This document shows, piece after piece, positions 45,265-57,560 of a stretch of 64,000 nucleotides of DNA; position 1 is the first letter of the stretch, and each line of letters starts with the position of its first letter. Source of the DNA: Xanthostigma xanthostigma (taxonomy: Eukaryota; Arthropoda; Insecta; Raphidioptera; Raphidiidae); the NCBI GenBank assembly GCA_963575645.1, contig OY754466.1:45602001-45666000 (forward strand), written 5' to 3'. Below the pieces are notes generated by a model. It did no database searches and was not told the DNA's origin. It saw only the letters and a list, made by a program, of their open reading frames with translations. A program made the translations under genes and the position numbers.

Positions 45265-45806
45265 CAGCGTTGCCAGACGTCCCGATTTTGGCGGGACGTC
45301 CCGATTTTTAAATCAAATGTCCCGCGGGATAGGCTCAGTTCCGCTTTTCGGGGATAACTTTAAAAGAAGTTAAATCTTCACAGAAATATCATGAATAAGT
45401 AATTCTTATAAATAATTATTCTCTTATTGTAAGTTGCAATTTGTAACACTCACTCCACAGACTATTGTTTGAAACGCCATATTTTTCTGATGAATAAAAC
45501 TTTTTTGATTTTGATTTGTTTTTTTTTTTTATTATTCTGAAGACGAATAAGACTCAACTATTTAACGATAGGGTAAATCTGATTTAAAATATTATATTTT
45601 TATTAAAATACATTTTCTATGGATATTTTTGCTATCTATTGTCACGTAAACGTAATTTTAATTCAAATAAAAAGATAAATAGGTATTTGAAAACTTCTGA
45701 TTATATACGTTTTTTTACTATGTCCCGCTTTCGACGAAAAAATCCCGCTGTTTTCACTCAAAGAGTTCCAAAATCCCGACTTAGCAAAAAAAAACTGGCA
45801 GCGCTG
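45265..45806. mobile_element. hAT element (inner), 542 bp, 8-bp target duplication
   Basis: CAGCGTTGCCAGACGTCCCG ... AACTGGCAGCGCTG with CCCTTGAT at 45257-45264 and 45807-45814. GGCGGGACGTCCCGATTTTT subterminal palindromes. A 105-codon frame at 45639-45956 runs out of the element and is not considered coding. Confidence 0.88.
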
Positions 45807-45823
45807 CCCTTGATCTATAGAAC

Positions 45824-45910
45824 AGCGATTTCTAAAAAAGTGGTCCACGGAACCCGCGGGTTCCGCTTAAATAAAACGTTCGTGGAAAAGGCTCATAACC
45901 GCGCCACGTT
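45824..45910. mobile_element. hAT left-end fragment
   Basis: CAGCGATTTCTAAAAAAGTG GTCCACGGAACCCGCGGGTTCCGC resembles the 32849 element terminus (CAGTGGTTCCCAAAAGGTGGTCC). No matching right end. Confidence 0.5.
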
Positions 45911-46444
45911 TAGAGTTCATGTTAAAAAACCTAAATTAATAAATGTGTTGAATTAAATAAAAAATTACGTTAATAAATATGTTGAATTAAATAATATTCA
46001 TGTTACAAACTTACGTTAATAAATATGTTGGATAAAATAATAAAAATTGTTACATATCTTATTGAAACGTGATTACAGTGCGATGGCAAATTAGATCAAA
46101 ATGCGCATTCCCAGCATCCTTCCGACGGTATGTCCCCGAGGTGATACGGCATCTTGTATGTTGGTACACTGCGATAACCTGACAGAGAACTAGGGCAGCG
46201 GTAGGAGAGCAGACACGGCAACAAAGCGCGCCATACAAAATATATATAACCGCACGAACATTTCCCCAGGGATCATACAGGATAACACATACACATTACA
46301 CACACTGATGCTAGTGGGATTTGACGAGGTTGAAAAATCTGGAACGGGCTACCAGACGCCCGATTAAAAATATTCGTTAATAATTACACAGCATAGTAAA
46401 CGAAATTTTGTTGCACCCTCCCCAAGCCACTCCTAATTGGATTT

Positions 46445-46828
46445 ATGATCATAAATCTACTTTATGAGTGGCAATTGGTCAAAAAATGTCTGCCGCTGGT
46501 ATTTCCCAGTCGTTTGGCTCTAACAGAACCTAAAAATGAAGCGGCCCTTCCCATCTTTGAAATTTTTACCCCCCTTATCTTAAAATGGGTTCAGATTTCG
46601 CCTATATATTACGTAAACAGCGGCAGAAGATTGGGAGTACGACATAGTTTTTTTGCGCGTCAACTCCCTAACTACCTAAGTGCCGGGGAATCATTTGGGA
46701 AAAATAAAAAAGACGTTTTCAGTCGACTGTATAGAACACGTATTGTATGTATTATATACGAAATTCAGAGTTTCATCAAAGTTTTAAAAGTATTGATTGA
46801 AAACTTACGCCACTTACAATTATTTTAA
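46445..46828 (+). pseudogene. Possible LINE C-terminal fragment
   Basis: A 127-codon frame whose middle reads RRLGVRHSFFARQLPNYLSA, resembling the region just after the reverse transcriptase in insect non-LTR elements (R...R.SFF....P..W/L). The rest is unrecognised. No upstream RT. Confidence 0.3.
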
Positions 46829-47149
46829 TTGTTGCTCGACCCCTGTTCAAAATTAATAAAACAATCAACTGATGGTAAACGAAAAAAGTTTTTTCCCACC
46901 ATTTTTTAATCCTCACTCTATTCGCTTCACTTTGATCCAGGTGACCTGTTATAAGATTTATTTACCATGTGCAAATCTAGGAGCGGTGCCAGATTTTTTT
47001 CTCGGAAAAGCTCCGAAATCATTCAAAGATTGAAATAAAAATAAACACACCTAATTTGTTTACATCAACTGTTCGAAGAACAGTAAAACTGAACAAATAT
47101 GATTACTTAAAGATTTCAAATGCAAGTATACATAATACATCTACCTACT

Positions 47150-47536
47150 TTGTTATAGCACTAATTTGCAAGAAATACATCCTTAATTTCAGACTTGTAA
47201 AAAATACTTTTTAAAAGTACTTAAATACAAATACTTTTGCTGCACAGAGTATTTGATATATAAATACAAATACTTTTGGGTTATATTGATAAAAATATTC
47301 TCAAACAATTACTTGACCCCTCAGCAAATATACACAAGCTCAACTAATTAAAAAATTATTTTGAAGCAAGATATGCTTGTAAAAAATACTTAATTTTAAG
47401 TAATTAAATACAAATAACAAATACTTGATTTTAAGTTTTTAAATACAAATCATAAATACTTTCATTAAATAGTATTTGAAATACAAATACTAGAAAAGTA
47501 TTTGTATTTTGAAATACTTTTACTCACAGAACACTG
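47150..47536. mobile_element. hAT right end with AAATACAAATAC iterations
   Basis: Ends CTCACAGAACACTG (CAGTGTTCTGTGAG terminus). Eight or more degenerate TAAATACAAATACTTTT words precede it. The left terminus is not identified. Confidence 0.5.
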
Positions 47537-48539
47537 TCCTGTGTAGATAATGTATGGTCTGTAACTTTTACAAGTCTGCTTAATTCTTTCGGGACAGTTG
47601 TTAGTTCAGTTCATCGTACGGCTGCTTATTGACTGCGTTCTTATTAATATTTTACCATTCCAACCCACAAATGAGGAATGGTACCAGTTTAGGTCAAAAG
47701 TCACTTTTCAAAAGTTTTACAATATCTTTCCGTTTTGAGGTCCCCCGAATCCAAAAAACATATTTTTGAAAAAACTCTGTGCGTCTGTTAGTCTGTGAAC
47801 ACGATACAGGTCAAACGGATGAGCAGATTGAAATCAAATTTTGGGAGGATGTTTGGTATGCAAATAAATAAATAGAGCCCTATTGTTTCTGGGGAAAATC
47901 GGCGCATGCGCAGAAAAGATAGGTATATGCTATAACGGTGTTTATATAATAATGGTATACTTTTCATAACGGCTTATAAAATTCTTTTTATTTTTTCAAG
48001 AAAGTTTCGTTAAAATTTTTTATTTCTAACTTTATAGTTTCGGAAATATTTTGAAAATAAAAAAATCAGCCGCTTTTGTTTTATGGATCTGTCAGAAATA
48101 AACTAGTTATAGGCATGCTTTGATTAATTTTTACATGACGTGGAACATAATATGTAATTAACCATGACAACGAATAGCAAATATCATATGGAATACTAGC
48201 CATTACCCGCGTCACCTCACGCAATATCAGAAATTTTATTTTCTTTATTAGGGTCCAGTTCGATAACACTATGCACCCAAATTTTGAATTTTTTTTTTTA
48301 AGTCATAGAAAAAGCTAAATTTTGATGTTCAAAAAAAAAAACTTTGCGGATTATTCACAAATTTCCTCAAAAATACGTGAAAAAAATGGAACTACTTTTC
48401 GTCTTTCACTGTCATTTTTTGAATCTAACCAATCAAAAATCACAAATACACCTCATAGCAACTGGTGTAGTATTATTGTATAACTATCTTACATTGTATG
48501 CAGCTTTCGATTGTGTTATGGAAGCAGGGTCGTATTTAG

Positions 48540-48925
48540 ATTCGCATACCCGTTTATCGTTCACCCCAGAATTACAATTCGCATACCCGTTTATCGTTCA
48601 CCCCGGAATTGTTTTTTTAAAAACTCCACATTTGCCCCTTCCCGTTTCACTGCGAGACAATTCGCATACCCCTTTATCGTTCACCCCAGAATTACAATTC
48701 GCATACCCGTTTATCGTTCACCCCCGAATTGTTTTTTTTAAAAACTCCACATTTGCCCCTTCCCGTTTCACTGCGAGACAATTCGCATACCCCTTTATCG
48801 TTCACCCCAGAATTACAATTCGCATACCCGTTTATCGTTCACCCCGGAATTGTTTTTTTAAAAACTCCACATTTGCCACTTCCCGTTTCACTGCGAGACA
48901 ATTCGCATACCCCTTTATCAAAAAA
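48540..48925. repeat. Tandem array, about 121-bp higher-order unit
   Basis: TTCGCATACCCCTTTATCGT, TCACCCCAGAATTACAATTC and TCCCGTTTCACTGCGAGACA recur; three long units with 39-bp and 82-bp sub-units. All three forward frames stay open because the repeat lacks stops; this is not evidence of coding. Confidence 0.85.
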
Positions 48926-48969
48926 AGCGGTGGTTTTCATTCTTCATGAAAATGTGAGTTTTAAATTTA

Positions 48970-49904
48970 AAATTCGTTTTATAAATTAAAATTTCCAAAT
49001 ACGACTCTGCCCTGAACGTTCAATTGTATTTCATTCCAACCAATTGATATTTCTATCTTTGTTTCTCATAGATACAGGTATATATAACTTTCTCTTTTCT
49101 TATCACTATATGAGACAAATTCGGGTTCGCTATAGTAAATAATATACTCTGAATCAACTTACTATACCATATTTAGTTTTTTTAAATTAATTTTTAAAAA
49201 TTAATTATCCGCACTTAAAACGACCAATAACGCTGTTATATGTTATATAAAACAATAATTGTGAATTTCCAGTGGATATTTTGCATAGCAAGTTATCGTA
49301 CTCTTACCTCTTTATTATAATCAAATGTCAACATTTTTGTAGTTGGAATGGTCCCGTCGCCCAATTGGCTGGAATTTTTTATAGGCAGTAGCCCATCGGC
49401 ATCGGTGCGCTATAAATAAAGCGCGACTTGCACGTGATCAAAATACAGCTGATTAAATGTCGTTATTGGTATTTTCAGCGAAAATACCGACGTCTAGTAG
49501 ATCACACCGGTTTGCGTTAGAATTAAGAGCGTATACCTACTACCTACAGCCTACCCAACACATACGGCATGCCTTAACCCTGTCCCGGTTAGGAGCCCCG
49601 AATGAGAAAAGGGTGATGGAGGAACCAATTGAATCGTGTTTTATTACAGTTAGTATGTGAGAACAATTGTGAGCGTTAACGTGTGCATGACATTTTCACT
49701 CCGCCCACTGCCATATATGTCAAATCATGAATAAACTAACTCGTGAATAATGTAGTTAATTCAAATAGTGTATCGATCAATTTAAAAATTTTCTCTTATT
49801 TCTAATCATTTATTTTATTGAACGTTTGTATTGGGGAATAAAAATGTTTAAACTACAATCATTGTTTCAATGGCATATTTTATTTTAATTTATAAATTAA
49901 TTAG
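48970..49904. other. No gene seen
   Basis: AT-rich with a GC-richer patch at 49350-49640; no frame that looks coding. Confidence 0.45.
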
Positions 49905-50280
49905 CGATCCGTCCCAGTGTCACCCGAGTGCTATAGATATAATTCTGCAAAATATCTATATTTCGTTTGCGGCCCGGCGTCTGAACTAATAGCTTTGAGA
50001 GGATTTCGTCAGATGTCGCGACTCGGTACTAAAACAGTTTTTATTGTTTGCTTCTGAACTAATAGCTTTGAGTAAATTCTGTCAGATGTCGTTACATGTT
50101 ACTAAAACAGTTTTTTTTTTTGAGAAAACGCCCTAATTTTGTACAAAATAAATAATAAAAACTATCCTATAGCGTAAGTTGCATTAAGCAAGACACATTT
50201 ACAAAATTTCATTAAAATCGGTTGTGGTTTCGGAGTTTAGCGCTGCCAAAATTGTGATTCGAGAATTTTGTATATAGAGA
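49905..50280. repeat. Repeat family D, copy 2 (inverted)
   Basis: Reverse complement of the family: TTTCGTTTGCGGCCCGGCGT, CTGAACTAATAGCTTTGAG twice, AAAATTTCATTAAAATCGGT. Two internal units only. Confidence 0.8.
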
Positions 50281-51814
50281 TATACGTCATTGTGTCACGT
50301 CGTGTCTGCCTTTAAAACTCTCGTTTCGTAGTGCTCCGTCTAACTCCTGAGTAGGGAATCAAGGTCAACTGGGAAAGGGTTAAAGTTACAGCCTTACATA
50401 TCAACGCAGATTTTCGATAAGTCGATGCCAAAAAATCCAATCTAATTAAAAAGAGAGTACGATGATGCGTGTGCGACAATGTCAAACTGACGTAGGTATA
50501 CATTCATCGCAGATGAAAAAATCATTTACTGTTTCAATTAATGATAAATATTAGCTCGACGCAAGACGAAGTTTCCGTCAAAAGCGATAAAAAGAGAGCT
50601 CTTTCACTGACTGCCAAATATACATCCTACACTACACTCAAAACACAAATAATACAATGTATACTCTTTCCCACCAACAGATTGTTGCCTTTATTTTAGT
50701 TACTACAAATATGATATTTGTGCCGCGTGACGTCATCCGTATACTAAGATCGGCATAGTATGGAGAATAGGCATGATAACAGATTTTGAAATCCAGTTCC
50801 ATAATGCCGAAAAAACATTATTTCAGCAAGAAATTAAATTTTAACACAAATTATTGCATTTTTATCGTTCTATTTTGAAGTAACCGCGAAAACGTTTGTG
50901 ACGTCACGCCTTAGTGACAGCTGACATTAGATGTTGTTTTTGTGGGTGTAGAGTTGTTGTGCAGAGGTATTTCGTAGAAAGGTATGTAAATGGTATGATT
51001 TATATTAAGTATTTTCTTAAAAGTAGGTACTTAGTAGTAAAAATAGCATGGCTTTCTTTAGTTGCAAGTTAACTATAACCTCAAAAATAACCTATTATAT
51101 AAGTGTTATACAATATCACAGAAAAACGAATAAACAACAAATCAATTAATTGAATGATCGCAACAAAAATTTAAGCGACACGGTGATTATTTACTTCAAG
51201 TGTTTATATTCTCTTTGATTTAAGAAGGCGTGACGTCATTCGGTGCTTCTGTCAACATGGCCGATTGCAGTATTTTATACTTTTATTTTATTAAAACTCT
51301 TATTGATCTCAATGTTTATATTAACACCGGGTCATTTTTTAGAATCCTGTCAACATATATATTTCTCTAAAACCATTTTATTCTTTGATTCTTTTATACT
51401 GTCACCATGCCTATTCGCTTTCCAACGTTTTTTGCGTCGAGTGTAAAGGCGGCCATTATTCACAGTGACGATGTTGAATAATGAATAGAAAATATATTTT
51501 TAGTTATAGTCTAGTTAAGACGCGTGACCAAACGTAAATTATTCCGCAGTTTTTAGACGCGTGTGACGTCGCGGAAACTGACCGCTCGTTGTTCAACGCG
51601 TCAGATTCCGAGCTGTTCTATAGCACAGTCCAGATGTCGTACGCGATACAGTTTTTACACTTGGCAATAATGTTTGCTTTAAGAAATGCAGGGCGCATGT
51701 TACCTTTTTAGTCGAATTAGCACATATATACACTAAACTATTGTCGGAAGGGTTTGGCACCGGGACCCGAGTTTTTTTTTAAATTTTAAATAAAAAAATC
51801 TCGTGTCACGATGT
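50281..51814. other. No gene seen; scattered TGACGTCA motifs
   Basis: TGACGTCA/GTGACGTCA near 50726, 50898, 51232 and 51563; GGAGAATAGGCATG (50763) loosely faces CATGCCTATTCGCTTTCC (51406), perhaps a decayed inverted element. Confidence 0.4.
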
Positions 51815-52345
51815 TCTTCCACGCCAATCTTCAAAATTACTGAACCGATTTTTATGAAATTTTGTAAATGTGTATGGCTTGGTCCAACATACGCTATATA
51901 ATATAATAGGATAGTTTTCATTAAATATTTTGTACAACATTACGGTGTTTTGTGAAAAAACATGGTTTTAGTAACATGCCGCGATATCTGATAGAATTTA
52001 CCCAAAGCTATTAGTTCAGAAGCAAACAAACAAAAAACTGTTTTAGTACCAAGCAGTGACATCTGATAGAATTTGCTCAAAGCTATTAGTTCAGAATCAA
52101 AACTGTTTTAGTACCAAGTAGCGACATCTGATAGATTTTGGTCAAAGCTATTAGTTCAGAAGCAAATCTGATAGAATTTGCTCAAAGCTATCAGTTCAGA
52201 ATCAAATCTGGTAGAATTTGCTCAAAGCTATCAGTTCAGAATCAAATCTGGTAGAATTTGCTCAAAGCTATTAGTTCAGACGCCGGGCCACAAACGAAAT
52301 AAATTTTCAGAATTATATCTATCGCACCCGGGCATTATTATAATT
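51815..52345. repeat. Repeat family D, copy 3, expanded units
   Basis: Same ends as copy 1 but with six units of the CTCAAAGCTATTAGTTCAGA type, so unit number varies between copies (about 2, 4 and 6). Confidence 0.82.
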
Positions 52346-53185
52346 ACATATAACTCTCATGTTTTGTGGCTATATACACTGACCACAAACCTACATTAAA
52401 TTAATACTAATAAATCATTTCACCACAACAATATCAAAGCAGAAACAAGAACTCGGATTAATTTATTTTTAGCCCAATTTCTGTTATCGCAACCCACTCG
52501 CCAATTTTTAATGACGGAAGTAGAATCAACCACAATGCTCACAGAAAAATAAACTTCATCCGCGAATCAGCAGGGTTCATTTATTTTTAACCGACTTCAA
52601 AAACATGAAAGAAGTTATTCAAATCTAATTTCATTTGAATTTTTTTTTTCATAATAAATTACACGGATTTCCATTCATCAGTAAACAGTTCTTTTTGAAA
52701 TAAATAATAGGGTCATATCAATTTATTAAATATGATCAAAATTAATGAGGTCAATTTCGAGAAAATAGTTTCGGAAAACACAAAAGACTGAGAATTATCG
52801 CAATTGGCTGGACTGTTCGAATCAGACTGTGTCTGACAACAGTCACTGTTTGAAGTAAAGATGTAAAAATGTAAAATAATGATTGCGGGATAAAAATGCA
52901 GTGAGTATGGAATGTCATAAAAATGAATTGAAACTGAAAGTCGGAAATAACTTTTATTCTCAACGGAATTTACTCGTCGCTTGTTAACATAAACATATGG
53001 CTTACATGCATAGAAAACATCGAGCATATTATTTTATACATATTATCATAATAGTAAGTGTACATAATAATACAAAATAGCTCACAATAATATTTCTAAC
53101 GCAGTTAGTGTCAGCACTGTGTGTGGCCATACTGCATTTCATTTGGGTTGTTTACGAAAACTATATACGTCTGTTTTGTGCATAT
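52346..53185. other. No gene seen
   Basis: AT-rich; the minus-strand frames at 52713-53027 are Ser/Tyr/Phe-rich chance frames. Confidence 0.45.
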
Positions 53186-53500
53186 ATTTAATACTCTCTA
53201 TATTGCTAGCAAAGATCGGGAGAAAGACTTAAACACTAAGGTGCACACATTTATACGTCTGTCTCACTTATTATACTCTGAGTCTCATGCGCATGTCCGT
53301 GAATGGATGTTCGTCAGTTTGCACATGGAACTAAGCTGTGAAAGGGAGGTGGATTGCTCTATTCCACTTACTACAGAAGGCGAAACTTGCGCACAACGGG
53401 TCAAGTAACAAGAAAGAGAGAAAAACGGCCATTTGATGTCTCACTTCATAGGCCATGCTTCTACTTGCGGCTACTAGCAATATAGAAGTTATTAAATATA
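53186..53500. mobile_element. MITE with CTATATTGCTAG termini
   Basis: ATTTAATACTCTCTATATTG CTAGC faces CTAGCAATATAGAAGTTATT AAAT. About 315 bp, GC-richer than its surroundings. Confidence 0.6.
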
Positions 53501-54540
53501 CGATTTTGTGCCGCTTTTCCATCTCTGTTCATCTCTGTAACTGTCAGGTCGCTTTTGGAAATTTCTGTTGGATCGCATTTTTTAATTTTATTTTACGCAC
53601 TAGTGCGAAATGGGTCATTTTACTATCGTTACACAGGAACGAATTTAATTACTATCGTTAATACACAATATTATTATCGAGCGGAATAAATTATTTAGCT
53701 AAAATGGGATATCACACTGTAATGGAGAAGGGACGGACAACGCTGGGTTTAATATAAAAGTATAGTCGATCACAGGTGGGTGGTTAGAAATTGGCAACTT
53801 TACCATATACGGTTAGTATTTATTGTGTATGAAGGCGGAAGACAGCAATATGCAATAATCGCATGTGAAAATATCACTCGCGTTAAAGATCATTAGGGCT
53901 ATGAAGTAATATTTTTATAATAAGTACCTTTCTATACCTTTACTAAATATCTACGTGTTGACATACTTACACATATTTTACTGAAACCTTTCAGTGTCAA
54001 AACAGAACCAATAATAAAAACTGCGGGTCGCAGTGCCAAACCCTGCCGACAATAGGCATAGTGTATTTGCTATTACAGTCAGTGTGGTTTTATTATTAAC
54101 TAGACTGTTTTAGGCCTAAATAAAACAGAAATGACCCCTGAAGGCTTAAAATATTACGTTTTTCTTCATACCTCGGTGGAAAATACGTACTTCGGGCAAC
54201 AGTTTTTAGACAGAAAGTATGGTGGAATACGCGCACTGATATCGAAAGTACGTACTTTCGACCGACTATAAAAAAAGTCATCATGTACATCGCTCTATGA
54301 GACTGCCGCTACTGCCGCCAGTCAATGGTCGCTAATAGCTGTCATTCGTGTTTTCACGTATAACTGCTTGCTTGGAATTTATTAGTGTTTTAATGCAATT
54401 AATAAGTAATTAATTAATAAATGAATTAATGTATAATTAATAAGCGCACTTTCGACCGAGATATGAAGAAAAATAGTTACGCCACACGGGCAGAAGGTTT
54501 GAGAGCCTTTGTACTGCGCGTCATGATGCCCAAGGCGAGC

Positions 54541-55642
54541 CTAAATACTAATATAATAATAATAATAATAATAATCTTTATTCATATAGATGTCATAGCG
54601 ACAACGAATGCGTCAGTTTACAATATAAAATTTTACAATATTAATAAAAATCATATGGGCACTTTTCAATTAAGTACTCTGTTACTTTTTTAAAAAATAT
54701 TTTATAGCTATTTACAGTCGTAACCTCGAATGGCAGACTTTCATAAAATTTTACAGCAGAGTATCGAGGTCCTCTGGTGTATAGGGTAAGGCGATGCTCT
54801 GGTACACCATGATTAAGACGCCCCCGTGTCTCGTACTCATGACCCGACAAATGAAGAGTAAATAAATGTTTGTTTTTGCAAAGAAAACATACTGACTTTA
54901 GTATGTATATCGCATATATTGTCAAAATTCTGTTCTTGATAAACACTGGTTTACAAGACTCATCATACTTCAGATAGAATATAGTTCGTAAGATTTTTTT
55001 TGCAATATAAATGCTCTTGCAATATTGGTGGATTTACCCCAGCACAGAATACCATAATTTAGTAGGGGATAAATATATGCATAATAAGCCGTTAGACATA
55101 CTGAAGTGTCAGCGATACTGCGAAGTCGGAAAATTAGATATTTAAGTTTAGATAACTTGGAGCAAACATTGGCGACATGTGGTTTCCATGTAAGAAGGGA
55201 GTCTAAGGTAACGCCAAGAAAGTTAAATGTAGACACTGAGTCAATGGGAACATTGTCAATTAGTAGAGGAACATCAAAATTAGGACATGGATTTTTGGCT
55301 GAAAATAGCATACAATTAGTTTTGAGCTTATTAAGCTTAAGTTTATTGTTAACAGTCCACTCAACTATATCATTTGACGCTCGGATAGATATGTCATGCA
55401 GCTCTGGTAAGTTGCTACTCTTTGTTAAAACAGTGGTATTATCTGCATACATAATAACATTTGCAGATGCGTCTTGAAGCGATGATGGTAAATCATTGAT
55501 AAATAGTAAAAAGAGTAACGGACCCAAGGAGGGTCCTTGTGGAACACCACAAATGATGTGACTTGCAGACGAGACAGAGTTGGTATTGCCATCTCCAATT
55601 GAAACTATTATACTACTCTTAATAGAGAATTTAATTTCCTAC
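54541..55642 (-). mobile_element. Non-LTR (LINE) retrotransposon 3' half, degenerate
   Basis: Minus-strand reverse transcriptase C-terminal half: ICGVPQGPSLGPLLFLLFIN, then DLPSS..., MYADNTTVL, LKLNKLKTNCMLFS, FNFLGVTLDSLLTWKPHV and YAYIYPLLNYGILCWG, breaking near 54970; the 3' domain continues in another frame (54946-54641: GHEYETRGRLNHGVPEHRL, YSAVKFYESLP). The tail is (TTA)n at 54549-54575. Upstream of about 55642 the frame stops. The catalytic YADD reads YADN, so it is dead. Jockey/CR1-like by order of motifs; clade not certain. Confidence 0.85.
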
Positions 55643-55887
55643 AATATAGTTTGATCCCAAAATTTGAATTGATCTGACAGACAGATAAGTACTATTAGGA
55701 CTTTTTTACACTTGTATTACAGATGAGAGCCCGCATAGGCAAGAAATGCTTATAGGGAAAGTAATTACAATAAAGATCCATGGTAATCCAACTAAAATGT
55801 TGTTCTTAGCATCTAATTAATTTTTTTTTTATTCTCAAAATGTTTGTTTCATGTTTATGTTTTATAATTTATTTTTATATATTACAA

Positions 55888-55974
55888 TTTATTTCCGGAA
55901 TTAAAGTGGGTCACTTGAAATTATCAAATGGATCACTCGGTGACCCGCGGTCATAGGTTGCCGACCCCTGGTGT
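55888..55974. mobile_element. hAT right-end fragment
   Basis: GGGTCACTTGAAATTATCAA, ATGGATCACTCGGTGACCCG and AGGTTGCCGACCCCTGG end in a CAGGGGTCGGCAACC terminus. Confidence 0.5.
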
Positions 55975-56479
55975 AGAGTAATTTGTAATGGAACCAAAGA
56001 GGATTTGAAGGTAATGCTCAACACAGCTTTGAAAATACTCACATATTTGACTCTAGAAAACTCCACTGTGTCACGTGTGACGAAACATGCGTTTTTGTTA
56101 TCGATCGCATTTACTTAAATTATTAGTTATGAAACTTCATACAAGTTACGTTAATGAGATTTTATTGTTAGATTTGTTAGGGTACGTTATTTGTAAGAAT
56201 CGTAGCGACGTCGCTCGTTTTTTTGTTTGCTTCTTTCTCGCTCGAAACAACTTTAACCAGAGCGAGAAAACAACAGGAAAGTTTAACGGCGCCAGGCAAG
56301 GTCGTTTCTCATATGGCGATAGAACGCGACGCAGCAGAACGTTACGTGTATTCAAATGCAGTAATTCTCACAAGAGCGACACAGCAAAATACAATTCTTC
56401 GTCGAGTCGGTTGTAGCCGCGTAACAATTGTAGAGATGGTGACATTTTTAGGCAATATAGTACAATAACAGTATATTAA

Positions 56480-56640
56480 GGAGGTTGATCCGTTACAGTC
56501 CCAATCAAAAGTAAGTCGAATTCTAAATGGGAACTTTTCCATAATAAATTTTTACAAAGTCGATGATACCAATAAATTATTGTCATAATAAATAATTTTT
56601 TTTAATCTCTATTAATTAAAACGCTTAATTTTGAAAAAAA
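56480..56640. mobile_element. Truncated copy of the TTAA MITE
   Basis: TTAA then GGAGGTTGATCCGTTACAGT, CCCAATCAAAAGTAAGTCGA and so on match the right end of 31041-31731 in inverted orientation for about 160 bp, then diverge. Confidence 0.7.
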
Positions 56641-56689
56641 AAATTTTGCAAGTTTATGGAATTGGAAGTGGTTGGAGGAAAAAATTCAT

Positions 56690-57560
56690 CCAAAAAATTG
56701 GTCAGAGAGGACTATTTGAAATTTCGAATAGGCTTTTGGCGTGTCTTGCATTTGAGGGGCGTAGCCCCTGTGATTTTTCAAAGTGGACCCTCGCGTAGGT
56801 AAGGATAACACGGGGACGACTTTTCAAACGCTCGGCTAAAATCGAGAAAAAATCGCTCGCGGTTGAATTTTATCGGAAACTGACGACATTTTTGCGCTCT
56901 TTCGATGAGATGCGAGTCTGGACGGTTTTCGGCTGAAATTCGGTCGATTTTTGTCGAAATAAAATTTTCCATAAGATTAACCCGGCGCGGGAAATCGCTC
57001 ATATCTCGGTCGATAGTTGTCGGACAACGTCGAGACGCGTTTTAAACGATGCAGAATGAAAAACTGTAACTGGAAAGTGCAAAATATGCGTTGAAAACGA
57101 CTTTTTTATAGCGATTTATTCGCCGACAAAAGTCGGCGTGATTGATTTTTTTCGGCGTACCTATGACTGTGAAGCGGTGGGTTTCGCTAGGAGCACGTCA
57201 AAATTTCAAAAAGGTCACCGCCTAACCTTTACGGAAATTTAACATGCGACGACGAATCGAGAGTATAATATGATTCACGTCGCGAAACAGTTCATAAGTT
57301 CGAGTGAGACAGAAAAATTACAGTTTGTCGCGTATTAGTTCGGTGAAATGAGTCAATTTTTGTTTGAAATTCGAAATTAAAAATAACTGACTGTCTAAAA
57401 ATTGAAAAATTTTTAGCTGTCACTTTGCCTTTGAATCGCATAAAAAAGCATTATTGTGGAATTTGGATCGAAACTTTTTGTCAACATTATGTAAATTGAG
57501 AAATGTAGAATCTTTTGAGAGACACCCGACGCCCGATTAATCGATTTTTAATGATAAATA
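56690..57560. other. GC-richer island with TCGA/GTCG-rich sequence, no gene assigned
   Basis: Composition changes sharply: TCGGTCGATTTTTGTCGAAA, AAATCGCTCATATCTCGGTC, GGCGTAGCCCCTGTG. Short frames only (minus 57002-56778, 74 codons, DRISAENRPDSHLIERAQKC). The texture resembles 63595-63830 (CATCTCGAAAACGGTACGTC). Probably part of a large dispersed element; function unknown. Confidence 0.4.

Noticed and set aside
48344-48949. 201-codon open frame with repeated FAYPFIVHPRI / VYRSP peptides
   Set aside because: It spans a tandem array whose unit lacks stops in all three forward frames; no start context, no domain.
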